The notes below the pieces were generated by a model. The model had not been told where the DNA came from, searched no databases, and was given only the letters and a program-made list of their open reading frames with translations. Below are positions 45,181-56,700 of a DNA stretch of 64,000 bases, piece by piece. The stretch's first letter is position 1, and each line of letters opens with the position of its first letter. A program made the translations under genes and the position numbers. Source of the DNA: Brachionus manjavacas (lineage: Eukaryota; Rotifera; Eurotatoria; Ploima; Brachionidae); assembly GCA_019054805.1 (NCBI GenBank), contig JAHQIY010000011.1:2299001-2363000 (forward strand), written 5' to 3'.

Positions 45181-46862
45181 AATCAAATTTCAAATTTATT
45201 TCTTCCTTTTTTTCAATTAAAATTTTATTTTTCTAATTTGTGAATAATCGAACATCTAAAATAAATAGTACAAAATTTATAATAAATAGTTTAAATTTTA
45301 AAGATTGAATTAGAAATTCACCATTTTTTAAAAACTGTCACCCACAAATCAAAAACTTTTCCCCGTAAAGAAAATATTTTCAGAATGAAAAAAAATGACT
45401 AAGACAAAAAAATGCTCTTCACAAAAAAAAACTTCTAAGCAAAAATTTTTTCAATATCTATTAAAAACTGCCACTAAATATTTTAGATAATAAAATGCCT
45501 TAAACTACTCACTTTATATTAATTTTATAAACACTATTTGAATAAATTATATAGTTTGTTAAATTTTTTTACACCACAAACAAAAAACTGTTGCCCACAA
45601 ATATGAAACTTTTCAACACAAATGACTTTTAAATACAAAAATTTTGTGATGAACAAAAAAAAATTATTAAATTAATAAAATGTTTATTAAGTAATTTTAA
45701 TTTTTCTTAAATAAAAAATAGTAAATAAATACTTGACAATTACTTATTATTGTTTATCCAAAAATTTTAGTTGATAAAATGAATGAAAAGCAAGTTTGCA
45801 AAAAGAGAAAATGTATCTCTCTTGAAGTCAACATAGAAATTATAAAAAAACATACTGAGCAAAAAATTTTGGTAATTTCACACTCAGAGAATCCAAGGTG
45901 TTTTAAATCGATTGTTAAGGCAACAAGATGCAAATAAACAAGTGATTAACTCAAAAGAAGCAATCGATAGAATAAATGAACTGAAACAATTTTTTTGTAA
46001 CCAAAAAAGATGATAATTCTAATGTAATTAATTCATTATTTAATATTGAAAATTTTAAAATTGAAAGTAGCTTTACCAAACAACCATTTGTTACCGATTT
46101 TTTTCAAAAAAATTAACTTTTTGTTTTTTTTCGCATTTTTATTTTAGTTTTTTAAATCAAAAAAATTTGGTTTAAAATTGATTGACTGTAAATAATTTAA
46201 TCAAAATTTTGTATATTTTTGGCAGTAAACATTAGGATCAAAAAGACATAATCTAAATAAATTTTATTATCAATTTTTTCTTGGAAACTAAAGCTATGAA
46301 TAAATTTTTTTGTTCATAAAGTTTTTGAATTTTTGAAATAAAGATGTTGAACAATTGTTCAAGAATTTTATTTGTAATTTTTTTTCGATTAAAAATAAAA
46401 AAATTAAGTTAATCAGCCACGTAAATTTTATGACTGATTTTAGTTTTCAAATTTTTAATAAAGAGTGCTGTCACTTTAGAAATATTCGATTTAAAATTAT
46501 TAAAAAAGTACTTTTAAACATGAGAATTTTAAATTTTGGAGCAAAAAAATCAGGCTTAAAAACCAAAAAAATAATTTTTAAGAGTGAAAATAATTATTTT
46601 AAATTATTTAGTTTTTGAAAAACAACTAAATTAGAAACGATCAATTTTCTAGAAAAAGCGCAATCAACCAAGTGTAACTTGTAAATATTTCGAGCTAGAC
46701 ATGGAGCCTCAAGAGAGAAAATCTTGTCAATGTAGCGAAGCGATAAGATACCAAACGAAAAAACTAGATTTTTTGTTGCTTGATAACAATTGCCAATAAG
46801 CACAAATAAAACTCATTAGAAATTTGCATCATTTAGAGAAAATTTTGCCAACCAAATTGCCA
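45181..46862. other. AT-rich spacer with a Tigger remnant
   Basis: No host gene. Short repeats such as CTGTCACCCACAAATC (45339) and CTGTTGCCCACAAATA (45588) recur. The pogo/Tigger-like remnant is annotated separately. An 87-codon frame at 46355-46618 is low-complexity and unsupported. Confidence 0.5.
45779..46116 (+). mobile_element. pogo/Tigger-like internal-deletion derivative
   Basis: The ATG frame starts MNEKQVCKKRKCISLEVNIE then IIKKHTEQ, resembling a CENP-B/pogo N-terminal HTH. It is followed after a frame change by NRLLRQQDANKQ-like residues and the C-terminal block INELKQFFCNQK then SLFNIENF and FTKQPFVTDFFQKN. The whole DDE core expected between them is missing. The C-terminal block matches that at 40899-41070. 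Confidence 0.6.
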
Positions 46863-47828
46863 ATGGAGCCGTCAAAGCTAAAACGCCGCAACACAATAGT
46901 CGAAGAGGCTGCGGACAGCTTAATCGAAACAGGTCAAAAAATTGAAGAGCTCAACAAAAGTCGCAAAACTTTAGGCGCAAGTTTGCTGGATACCAAAAAG
47001 GGCATATATAATTCCGAATATAGGGAATTCTTGGGCCGTGACGCCAAATCATGGTGCAAACTAAGCTTATTCTACAGTGTTTTTTATGGCGGTCTGGCTG
47101 CTTTTTTTTTACTATGTCTAGCAGTTTTTTACCAAACAATAGACCGAAAAACTCCAACTTATTACAACAAAGAGAGTGTAATGAACTTTAACTCGGTTAA
47201 TCCGGGCCTAGGCTTTCGTCCTCAAAAAGATCCTGAAAGTGAGCTAATCGCGCTAAACACCTCCAGTTGGAAACCCACTTACCACTACTTGGACATTTTT
47301 TTGCAATCGTATGAAAGCGGAAGAAATACAAGCTTTATAGGAGCCCATGGCAGATCAGTTACCTTCGACTATGCCAAAGTTGTTGAAGGCACACCATGTG
47401 CCAAGGCAAAACATTTCGGAATGAGTTCAGGCACGCCTTGTGTTGTGGTCAAATTGAACAAAATTTACGGATGGTTTCCCAGATACAGCTCTGCTAATTT
47501 GCCAACCGCTCTTTCTAAAATTGATTCCGATGACAAATTTGTGTTCATTGCTTGCAAGGGAGAGTATCCCGCTGATGAAGATAACATGGGTCATGTGGAT
47601 TATTATTCGAGCTATCCAAATACGGAAATTGGAGGAATCAACTTCAAATATTTTCCGTACAGAAATCAGCCAAACTATTTGTCACCGCTGGTTTTTGTGC
47701 ACTTTAAGAACGCGACCAGAAATGTTGCCATTAATGTCGAGTGCAGGGCCTATGCCAAAAATATTGAAAGCACTGACCGTATCAATAGACGGGGCATGAC
47801 AAAATTTCAACTTTTTATCACAAATTAA
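46863..47828 (+). CDS. Na+/K+-ATPase beta subunit
   Basis: Intronless, 321 residues from the first ATG (46863); upstream in-frame codons begin only with TTG. It is a type II glycoprotein that chaperones the alpha subunit to the plasma membrane and tunes K+ affinity. The cytosolic N-terminus (~60 residues) precedes one TM helix (YSVFYGGLAAFFLLCLAVFY). The ectodomain contains GTPCVVVKLNKIYGW, GHVDYYSSYPNTEIGGINFK, YFPYRNQPNYLSPLVFVHF and INVECRAYAKNI, all family hallmarks. N-glycosylation sequons: NTSS, NTSF, NATR. Only four ectodomain cysteines are present, matching the second and third disulphides; the first pair is missing. AATAAA lies 9 bp after the stop (47837-47842). A TTTAG acceptor-like site is 27 bp before the ATG. 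Confidence 0.95.
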   Translation: MEPSKLKRRNTIVEEAADSLIETGQKIEELNKSRKTLGASLLDTKKGIYNSEYREFLGRDAKSWCKLSLFYSVFYGGLAAFFLLCLAVFYQTIDRKTPTYYNKESVMNFNSVNPGLGFRPQKDPESELIALNTSSWKPTYHYLDIFLQSYESGRNTSFIGAHGRSVTFDYAKVVEGTPCAKAKHFGMSSGTPCVVVKLNKIYGWFPRYSSANLPTALSKIDSDDKFVFIACKGEYPADEDNMGHVDYYSSYPNTEIGGINFKYFPYRNQPNYLSPLVFVHFKNATRNVAINVECRAYAKNIESTDRINRRGMTKFQLFITN

Positions 47829-47997
47829 AATTTTGAAATAAAACTCTGAATTTAAGCTATCTGTTTGTTCATTTATTTAATCTAATTTAATTATAAAACT
47901 AAATAAGTTTTTCGAAAGGAATTAGAATATTAAAAAGAATAGCTACTTTCGAAATTTTTTTTTTTCTAAATATTCAAAGTGTACCCTGAGTTTTTAA

Positions 47998-48107
47998 TAT
48001 AATATAATATAATTTAATATAATATAATATAATATAATAAAATATAATATAATATAATATAATATAATATAAATATAATATAATATAATATAATAAAATA
48101 TAAAATA
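47998..48107. repeat. (TAATA)n microsatellite
   Basis: Over 20 tandem ATATA/TAATA units with a few interruptions (TAATT, AAAATA). Confidence 0.9.
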
Positions 48108-48239
48108 AAGTCTTTTGGAAGGATTGTGCTTCGCTTTTTATTTAAAGCATTGACATGATATCTTATTAAAGATGTTGAATTATTATTCCATTCTGATTCT
48201 AGAAGTATTTCGAGGCGTTCTAATTAACAACAGAGTCAC

Positions 48240-48615
48240 GTGTTCCAAATATGATTTAAAACGAAATGATCATCAAGTAAGTGAATTCTTAGAATGTGGG
48301 TAATAATTATTTATCCCTTTTCTATCCCAGTGGATAATGGGGTGGCGCTCATCTTCTTTTCTAGTACATTTTTGAGCAACGGCCCCGACCACGCCATTAT
48401 CTGACACAGAGGTTACTGCATCGAATTGATCATCTACACTGCAATTATTACCCAGTCGAAACTGGTCCCCATATTTTTATCATGAAAGAGATTTAAACAT
48501 TTTTCCCGTACAGCAGAGATTTTTCGAAGATTTTTTGAAGATTTTTTCACCCTCAGCGGGTTCTGAACCCTCGATCCTCTGCTTGCATGACTAACACACA
48601 AACCATTCGGCTGCA
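48240..48615 (-). mobile_element. tRNA-derived SINE (probable)
   Basis: The minus strand from about 48614 reads GCAGCCGAATGGTTTGTGTG then, about 30 bp on, GAGGGTTCAGAACCC, resembling pol III A-box and B-box spacing in a tRNA-like head. There is no 7-bp acceptor stem, so it is not a functional tRNA gene. The downstream body (48240-48540) is GC-richer than its surroundings. No second copy was seen in this window. Confidence 0.5.
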
Positions 48616-49211
48616 AATGTGGGTAGCATATTTTTAAGTCTGATTCTTAGCACCTTACTGGCAAGTGTGAGTGTCAATCACTATTTATCAAATTTATCTT
48701 TTAAATTTATTAAAATTGTTTTTTTAGATTCTTTAAAAAAATGTAATATTTTCATTTAATTTCTTAATTCAAGTCTAAATATTGTGTGAATGAAAACGAG
48801 TGTACATAGGATTTCATCGTTAAGATCCCTCTAAAAAAATTTTCCCAGTGTAATCTGCATCATCATATTAAGTTAAATACACAAGTTTTAAACATCAAAA
48901 TTTTAAGTAAAAATTAATGTTTAATTTTTTTTTATTTTTATTTTCTCACTATTCTTTAAATTTTGTTAATAATTAACTTAAAATCAAAATGAAAAGTCCA
49001 CGACTACCATTTCTTCTCAGCGACAATGATGAAGACACAAAAATGGCTTGAAATTTTTTGGAATGTAAAATATTAAAAATATAATTGACATTGATTGACA
49101 AAATGATATTTTTTATCTTCTAATTTTAATCGATATAAAATTTTTCAGCAAGATGAATTTTTTAATTCAATTTTATAAAAAACTTAGATTAAAATTATTA
49201 AACTCTTTTCT

Positions 49212-49590
49212 ATTAGAATCAGACTTGTTTTTAAGTCACAGTTTTAAGTCTAAGTCACAAAAATTTAAGTCATAGTTATTACTTGACTTAAATTTTTTTT
49301 TTTGAGTTTTTTTTCTTCATTCTTAAATTATCTCATATATTATTAATGATTTTTTTTTGGATCAAAATCTAGAATCGTATTTTGGGACCAATTTTGACCC
49401 AAACAAAAAATTCAAAATATGAAAAAAATACGCTTATTTTTTTAAATTTTAGAAAACAAGTATTGTTTATTTCTTTTTTAGTTTTAAAATCTAAAAATTA
49501 GTTTTTATTGTTTTTAGATATGTCTTAAAAAAACTTAAAGTCATTGACTTGACTTAAGACTTGTGACTTAAAAACAAGTCTGATTAGAAT
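49212..49590. mobile_element. Foldback element with AAGTCA-rich termini
   Basis: The left terminus ATTAGAATCAGACTTGTTTT then TAAGTCAC (49212-49239) is the complement of 49563-49590, over about 28 bp with one mismatch. Subterminal AAGTCA/TGACTT units are repeated in both arms. No coding sequence. Confidence 0.75.
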
Positions 49591-50634
49591 AAAACACAAA
49601 AATCAACGGATTCATTTTGATCCGAATAAAATTTTTTAAATTCTTGAACAATTCATAATTTTAAAATCCAGAAAGAAAATAGAACTCAGACGAACGATGA
49701 ATTTATTAATTATAATTTGGAATACTATAAAAAATATTTATTTGAATTTCTCAATTAGTTTCCAAGTCATGATTTCAATACAATTCAATCTTTTACAGCC
49801 TAAAATCTTCAACCATTTTAAAAGATACAAAAAATTTTAAAATTCACATTTAAAATAATGAAAAATTAATCATAATTTACTCAATTCTGTCAAATTTAAA
49901 AAAGTCTACAACAAAGAAATTAAATTATAAAAATTGAATTTCGTAAATGTTCGTTCTTGCTGCTATTTTATCCTTCAAAAAACACTATTGAAGAGCTTAA
50001 TGTAATAACTACCATAAAAGTTATCAATGCCAAGGACAGAAGCATTTCTTTCCAATCATTTAAAAAGTTAGAACTTGTCTTTCCAACGAAATTTTTACTT
50101 TGATTGAAAAACATAATAAAAGAAAATAGAAAATTTCAGAGAACCCAGTGCCAATTTAGAAACAAATTTGGTTGGATTTTATTCAGAAAATTAACTTCCA
50201 AGACGGCTTTTTTGGAATAAAATGAACAATTTTAGATCATCAGTAAAGGGTCAATTTGAATATTAATTTAGAATATTCAAAAAGATAACTAATTTTTAAT
50301 GATAATAATCCTTATCGCTTTGGTCATAACATTTGAACCTTCTTTTTTTTTAAGCCTTATGGATGAATTTTATTAATTTTTCAAGATTATTTTGAAAGAT
50401 TTTTTTAAAATTTTTAAAAATTATTTTTGACGAAAAAAAAAGATTCTACTTTTCTGCTTTTACTGAAGATTTTTATCAAATAATTTAAAACAGCGTGTTT
50501 TTTTCTTATTCTTTTTGTGCAATTTTTCTAATTATGTACTGTCAAGTAATAAATGAGATATCAAATATATACAAAAATTTAATTAAACATTGAATTATTA
50601 TTCCCAAGATATTTTAATAAAATTTAGAGAAAAA

Positions 50635-51297
50635 TTAATTTTGAAAATGTTCACAAATAAATTGATTGATTTTGATGTCTTTATCGTCATATGGTAGTTC
50701 CATATCTATTTCTTTGTTTAGTGGCAAAAATTGCTGATTAAAGCCTACGGCTATTGTGTGACAGTTTGGAATTTTTTTCAAAAAATTGTCATAGTAACCT
50801 TTTCCGCGACCCATTCTGGTTATTTTTTTATTACAGTCACTTTTTTCGATGCTAAAAGCTAGACCAGGAACAATGACTAAATCAAAAATGGTTTCATCAG
50901 CTTTTTCCAAATCGGATACACTGTTGAACTGACGAATGCCGTATTTATTGTCAGTGTTCATATCAGATTGGTATTGATCGAAGTCTTTGAGTTCGTAAAA
51001 GACCATGTCAGGTGATGCAGAGTCTTTGGGTGAAAATTCAATATGCGGTACATAGATTCTTTTGTTTCTGTTTTCATTTTTTAAAATTTTTTCTATCAAT
51101 TTATTTGTGTCTATTTCTTCACACTTCATCGCCAAGTACAAAGCAACATTTTTTGAATTTTTGAACCGATCGCTACTTTCTAAATATCGTAGGACTATGT
51201 CAGTTTGGCGCTGCTTTTCCTCAACACTTATTTGTTTAAGTGTCGATTTAATCAATTTTCTCAAATTTGATTTTAGTAAAAATATGTTTGAATTCAT
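50635..51297 (-). CDS. MTHFS: 5-formyltetrahydrofolate cyclo-ligase
   Basis: Intronless frame of 220 residues, close to the usual ~200. It uses ATP to convert 5-formyl-THF to 5,10-methenyl-THF in cytosolic one-carbon metabolism. Evidence includes the N-terminal basic helix (LKSNLRKLIKSTLKQIS), VALYLAMKCEEIDT, the VPHIEF strand, the VIVPGLAFS strand, and the phosphate-binding RMGRGKGYYDNFLK, followed by AVGFNQQFLP. All family core motifs are intact. The ATG at 51297-51295 begins the conserved region, so the start is secure. Downstream polyadenylation was not assigned. Confidence 0.96.
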   Translation of the reverse strand: MNSNIFLLKSNLRKLIKSTLKQISVEEKQRQTDIVLRYLESSDRFKNSKNVALYLAMKCEEIDTNKLIEKILKNENRNKRIYVPHIEFSPKDSASPDMVFYELKDFDQYQSDMNTDNKYGIRQFNSVSDLEKADETIFDLVIVPGLAFSIEKSDCNKKITRMGRGKGYYDNFLKKIPNCHTIAVGFNQQFLPLNKEIDMELPYDDKDIKINQFICEHFQN

Positions 51298-53721
51298 TTT
51301 GTATAATTTTTTTTGTTGATTAAAATTTTTATTCTAATTTATAAATGATTCGATAAAAGCACGTGATAAAAATCACTTGTTATCGTCTAAATTAGTCTTT
51401 GGTTTAGTTTTGCCGAATGGCCAAAATTTTTAATTTATTTTACTAGCAAAATATTTTTGATAAAATTTTTTAAGTATTAAGAAAAAAAAATTCAAATTTT
51501 CTCAAATAAAGATTTTACATGAACTAATTGCTAATTTGTTTCCATGTCGATCCTTTTTCATATATTCTGAGCAATATTGTAAGTATTTATATAAGTGTTG
51601 AAAGTATATTGTAAGTCCTTGGCAAGTATTTTACTTCTTTCCTTAAAAAATGTAATTTTACGATAAATTTAGTAAATTGATGTAATTTGACTTTAGAATT
51701 GATTTTTTAAAAAAAATTGCATTATTTTGGTTAATTTTTTTTATGTATGTCTTAAAAAATAAATATTTGAATATCAAAAATAAATTTCCGATCATTATTA
51801 GAAAAATTAAAAAACATGTATTTAAAAAATATATGACATGTTGCTAAATTTGAGCAAATTCGTTACATAATTTTTACAACTTCCCGGGTGAAAAAAAATA
51901 CGGGGAAAAAACGTCAAAAAACTTGATTGTTTTAATGCGTTATAAAGGGAAAAATAAAAAAATAACAAATTTCTTTGAAATGATAAATAACTTAAAAAAT
52001 TTAAAAAAATTTAATATTATTGATATTAAAACTATTTCTTAAATACATGTGCATTTGATTTGAATTTACTTAAATTCATACTGAACTTAAAATATTTTTA
52101 GCAAAGAATCAATTTTGAAACTGTCTAAAATTAAAAATTTCTAGTATCTTTTTGAATTTTTTATAATTTAAAGTAAATTTAAATTTAAACATAATCTAAT
52201 AATACAGCAAATAATTAATAAATTAATATTTCTCTTTTATCCGTTTTCACTTGTTTTTTATCTAATAATCGTTGTAATTTCAGTTTTTACATCTTTTTAA
52301 TCTGTTTTGAACCGTTTTAAATATTTTTTTGACAATTTTAAATCAGCTGTTACCCGTTTTTTGCAGTTGTTTTTTCATTTTTTTTAGAAGCTTAAAAGTC
52401 ACAAGTTGGGATTTTTAAACAACTCTGATTTATTATTAATAGTTAAATCTTTTTTATTTCATATTTTTTCAATTTGTATTTTTTTTCTAAATAATTGTTT
52501 TAATCAAATTAACAAATAAATTAAAGAATAAAAATCATTAATTTTATTTATAAATAAAAACAGACAATTTTTAGTTGTTTTGATTTTTAAAGTTAGAATT
52601 CTTCTTAAAATGACTAGAATCAATAATATTCTCTTGAACGAGTTCTGGCTTTTCAAAGTAATCATCGAATTTGAGAAAAAATTGAAAATAAAAAAACATA
52701 TTATTGAATAGTACTAAAAATTAATATAATTCTAATCTTTTAAAAGGTATTGTAAAAATAATTTGCAAGGTCTTGAATGAAAGGTCTGCATATTTATAAA
52801 CATTTTCAACTGTTGAATTTAAATCTAAATCAAAATGATTATTTTAAAGTTTAAAAAAGAATTTTAAATATTTATTTTTCAATTTCACTAATAAAAATTA
52901 TAAAGTTTAATTTAAAATATGAGAATGCTTGCAATATTAACTTAGAGTTAATTTTTTATTTGAAGCATCGCACTTTTTCAATGTTATTCTAACATTAGAT
53001 AAATTTTGTAAATCAAACACAAAAAATTAAACAAATTGCTTTTCAAATTTTAGTTAATTGATTTAAAAAAAAGTAGTTTGGAATTTAATTTCAAAAATAA
53101 AATTAAATCAAACTTAAATTCGAATTTAACTTATTTTCAAAATTCTTATTTATTCAAGTTTGAATTCGTGTCCAAATAAGTGATTCGATCTCATCACCAA
53201 AAACATTATTAGAAATTTTTAACAAATTTTTTTTTCTTTTAACTCAAGTAGATTTTAGTTCTTAGTTCTTTATCCTGTCTTTTATTGATATTCCATTCTA
53301 TCTAGTAAAAAGTTGGCCCAATTTATTTAATTTAAATTTTTTTTTAAAAGCACAATTTTAGCGGAAGCATTTGTCGAACAAAGACTAAAAATTTCAAACT
53401 ATAAAATAAACATATCCACGTGTCAACTTAATTTTTGTGATCGAACCATTGACTCCTTTAACAATAAGCTCAACAATTCACTCTATTTGAACAAAATTAA
53501 AAATTTTCGTATTGATTTTTTACTAGCTTAATTTCCTCTTAATTTTTTTTTTATTTTAAAAAAATAAACAATATCAACAATCAGTACTTACATTAGATTT
53601 TTAACCAACAAAGACAAATAAAATTGCTGTCTTTTTTTTGATGATGAAGGCACATATATCAAAAAAAGACTTGAAAAAATAAATTTTTTATTAATTTAAA
53701 TTCTTATTATTTCAGATAAAA
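51298..53721. other. AT-rich spacer upstream of STT3B
   Basis: MTHFS and STT3B diverge from this stretch. No gene. Contains an isolated terminus (52968-53035) of the foldback element seen at 1208-2763. A splice-acceptor-like TTATTTCAG (53707-53715) lies just before the STT3B start. Confidence 0.55.
52968..53035. repeat. Solo terminus of the 1.2-2.8 kb element
   Basis: GCATCGCACTTTTTCAATG, then AACATTAGAT, then AATCAAACACAAAAAATTAA match the right arm at 2694-2763 with few changes. No partner arm is nearby. Confidence 0.7.
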
Positions 53722-56700
53722 ATGTCCAACGTTACTAAACGTAACGTGCCGAGTGCTGCAAAGCCCTCGACCAGCGCAGCGGCACAAAAGCCAGCCAAAC
53801 CAGAACCTGAGCCCATAGTCCATTCCAAAAATGATGCACATGACCCGACCGGGGTCAAAACAATCCTAATAGTAGCTTGTCTTGGTTGCATCTGGTTGAT
53901 CGGCTTTGCCAGCCGCTTGTTTTCGGTGATCAGATACGAGAGCATAATCCACGAGTTTGATCCGTGGTTTAACTACAGAGCCACATACCACATGGTTACC
54001 ACTAGTTTCTACGAATTTTTGAACTGGTTTGATGAGCGTGCTTGGTACCCTCTGGGCCGCATAGTCGGAGGCACTGTCTACCCGGGCCTCATGATCACTT
54101 CCGGAGGCATACACTGGCTCTTGTCCAACATGAACATCACAATTCACATCAGAGAAATTTGCGTCTTTTTGGCGCCTTTTTTCAGCGGCCTAACAGCCAT
54201 TTCCACTTATCTGCTCACCAAAGAGCTTTGGAGCCAAGGTGCGGGTCTGTTCGCCGCCGCCTTCATTGGAATAGTCCCCGGCTACATTAGCCGTTCGGTT
54301 GCCGGCTCATACGACAACGAAGGCATTGCCATCTTTGCCCTGATGTTCACCTACTATCTGTGGATAAAAAGTGTCAAGACAGGCCGAGTGTTTTGGGCAA
54401 TTTTGACCGCACTCTCCTACTTTTACATGGTGTCAGCCTGGGGCGGATATGTTTTCATCATAAACTTGATCCCGTTGCATGTGTTTGTGCTGATGATTAT
54501 TGGTCGCTATTCGGACAGAATTTATGTCGCCTATTCAGTTTTTTACATCATAGGAACCATTTTGTCCATGCAAATTCCCTTTGTGGGCTTCCAGCCCATT
54601 CGAACCAGTGAGCACATGGCGGCCGCAGGAACATTTGCGCTGATCCAAGCCTACGCTTTTTTGAATTACCTAAAGTCCAAATTGAGCGCCAAAGAATTCA
54701 GATCTTTTTTTATTTTTGCGGTAACTTTGGCCGCTGGCGTAGTTTTTGCAGGCGTTGTTGTTCTCACCTACTTTGGCTACATTGCTCCGTGGAGTGGACG
54801 CTTCTACTCGCTATGGGACACTGGATACGCCAAAATACACATTCCCATTATTACCAGTGTGAGCGAGCATCAGCCAACTACATGGACTTCGTTCTTCTTC
54901 GACCTGCACATTCTGGTCTGTATATTTCCAGCTGGTGTCTGGTTCTGTATCAAGGAAATAAATGACGAAAGAGTTTTTAGTAAGAAATTTTATTTTTATT
55001 TAATAAAAAAAAAGTAGATTTAATTAAATTATTCAAGTTGTGTTGTATGCTGTGTTCGCGTCTTATTTTGCCGGTGTAATGGTCCGATTGATTTTGACCC
55101 TAACGCCAGTTGTTTGTGTGCTATCAGCCATCGCTTTATCCAAGTAAGATTTAATTTTTTAATTTGAGGTGTTTGAAATATTAAGAGTGTAAGGAAATAT
55201 TAAAAATTCTGAAAGTGTCATCTAAATACCCTGCTTTGTTTTTAAAAAGATTTTAATAGTTTTTTAATTTTTAATTTTTTTGCTGTTGAAGAAACTTCTT
55301 TATTTTTGGTCTTTATCTAGCAATGGCTTTTTTTTTGTATCCTTTTTGCCTATGAGGCTAAGAACTAATAAATAATAATAATAATTATAATGGCTAGTTT
55401 TCATTCTTTCAACTAAAGCATTTTAAAATTTGGTCTAAAGATTCAATTAAAGTTAATTGTCAAGTCTAAAAAATTTTTTATACGCAAAGAATCAAAGAAA
55501 TTAAAAAAGTTATTTTAAAGTACATTATTCAAGTGTTAATGAAAGAGATTTAGAAAAAAAATTCAAGACAATATTTTCTAGATAAAAAATTTCAAAAATT
55601 TGCTTCATTTCATTTTTGCAATTTTTGCGGGAAAATAAATCCGGTTATCTTTTTATTTTTTGGTAAAAAATCTTGTCTGGCTCTTTCAGATAAAAAGAAA
55701 CATTAGTTAAAATGGTAATGTGCTTCTATAAAAGACCTAGAATTGATTAAATTACGTTATTTTACGTAATTTAACATTATTTTTAGTAATTTAAATAAAA
55801 AATATTCCTTACCTCTTTTTATATAATTTTCCGTAAAATTACATTTTTTTTTGGCAACTTGAAGTTCATGATCATAATCAAATGATCAAAATTTAATTGA
55901 TTAAAATCTTAATAAAAATGATAAAATTAGATTTTTTTATTTTTTTTTAAATTAAACATAAGATGTTTATTATTTTAATTTAGTAAAAAAAACATATCTT
56001 TTTTTCACTCATTGACCTTTAATTGATTCTTTTAAAAATTTTAATTTGAAAACTTTAAAGACAAATTTAAAATCGACATTTGGGTATCCAAATTATGGCT
56101 CACATAAACGCTTTAAATGATATTTAAATATCAATAAAATTATATTCCGGCGAAACAAAGTTAAATTTTGTATTGTAAAATTTCAAAATGTTGATTAAGT
56201 ATTCAATTTACTTCAGATAAAAATTCATATAATTTTCTATCTAATAATTGATTTAACAAATAATGATTAATAAAGTTTAGTCATTTGTGTTTGAAAAATT
56301 GTTAAAAAATACCTTTTTGTTTAAATCAAAAACTAAAATTTTTGATTTGAAATTTACATTTGATCTTTAACTTCAATTTGCCTTTTTTTTAGTAAGTTTT
56401 CTTAATGAAAATTAAACAGATCAAAGTAAAATTCAAAGTTTAAATAAAAAATTTTTAAATAGACTTAAAATTAAAATTTTTTTAGTTTTTTCTTTTTAGA
56501 TTCTTGAGCAAAAAATTAATTTTTTTGTGGGGAAATCTGGTTGCAAAACTAAGCTTCTTAAAAAATTTGTTAATTTAAATCTTTTTAAATAAATTATTTT
56601 TTTTTTAGATCAGTTATATTTTCTTTACAAAATTTTACCAAATTTTCTTTATTTTTGAAATATTTGCAAAAGTTTTAATCTATAAATTTCAACTTTTTAA

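Larger units (their letters stand above)
47829..50634. other. Spacer between ATP1B and MTHFS genes
   Basis: No gene. Contains a pentanucleotide microsatellite (47998-48107), a tRNA-derived SINE (about 48240-48615) and a foldback element (49212-49590). The two flanking genes converge on this stretch. Confidence 0.6.

Noticed and set aside
48548..48614. Functional tRNA gene
   Set aside because: A- and B-box-like sequences are present but the acceptor arms do not pair; it fits a SINE head better.
53722..54979. STT3A instead of STT3B
   Set aside because: N-terminal extension, long loop after the TM domain and basic C-terminal tail match STT3B.
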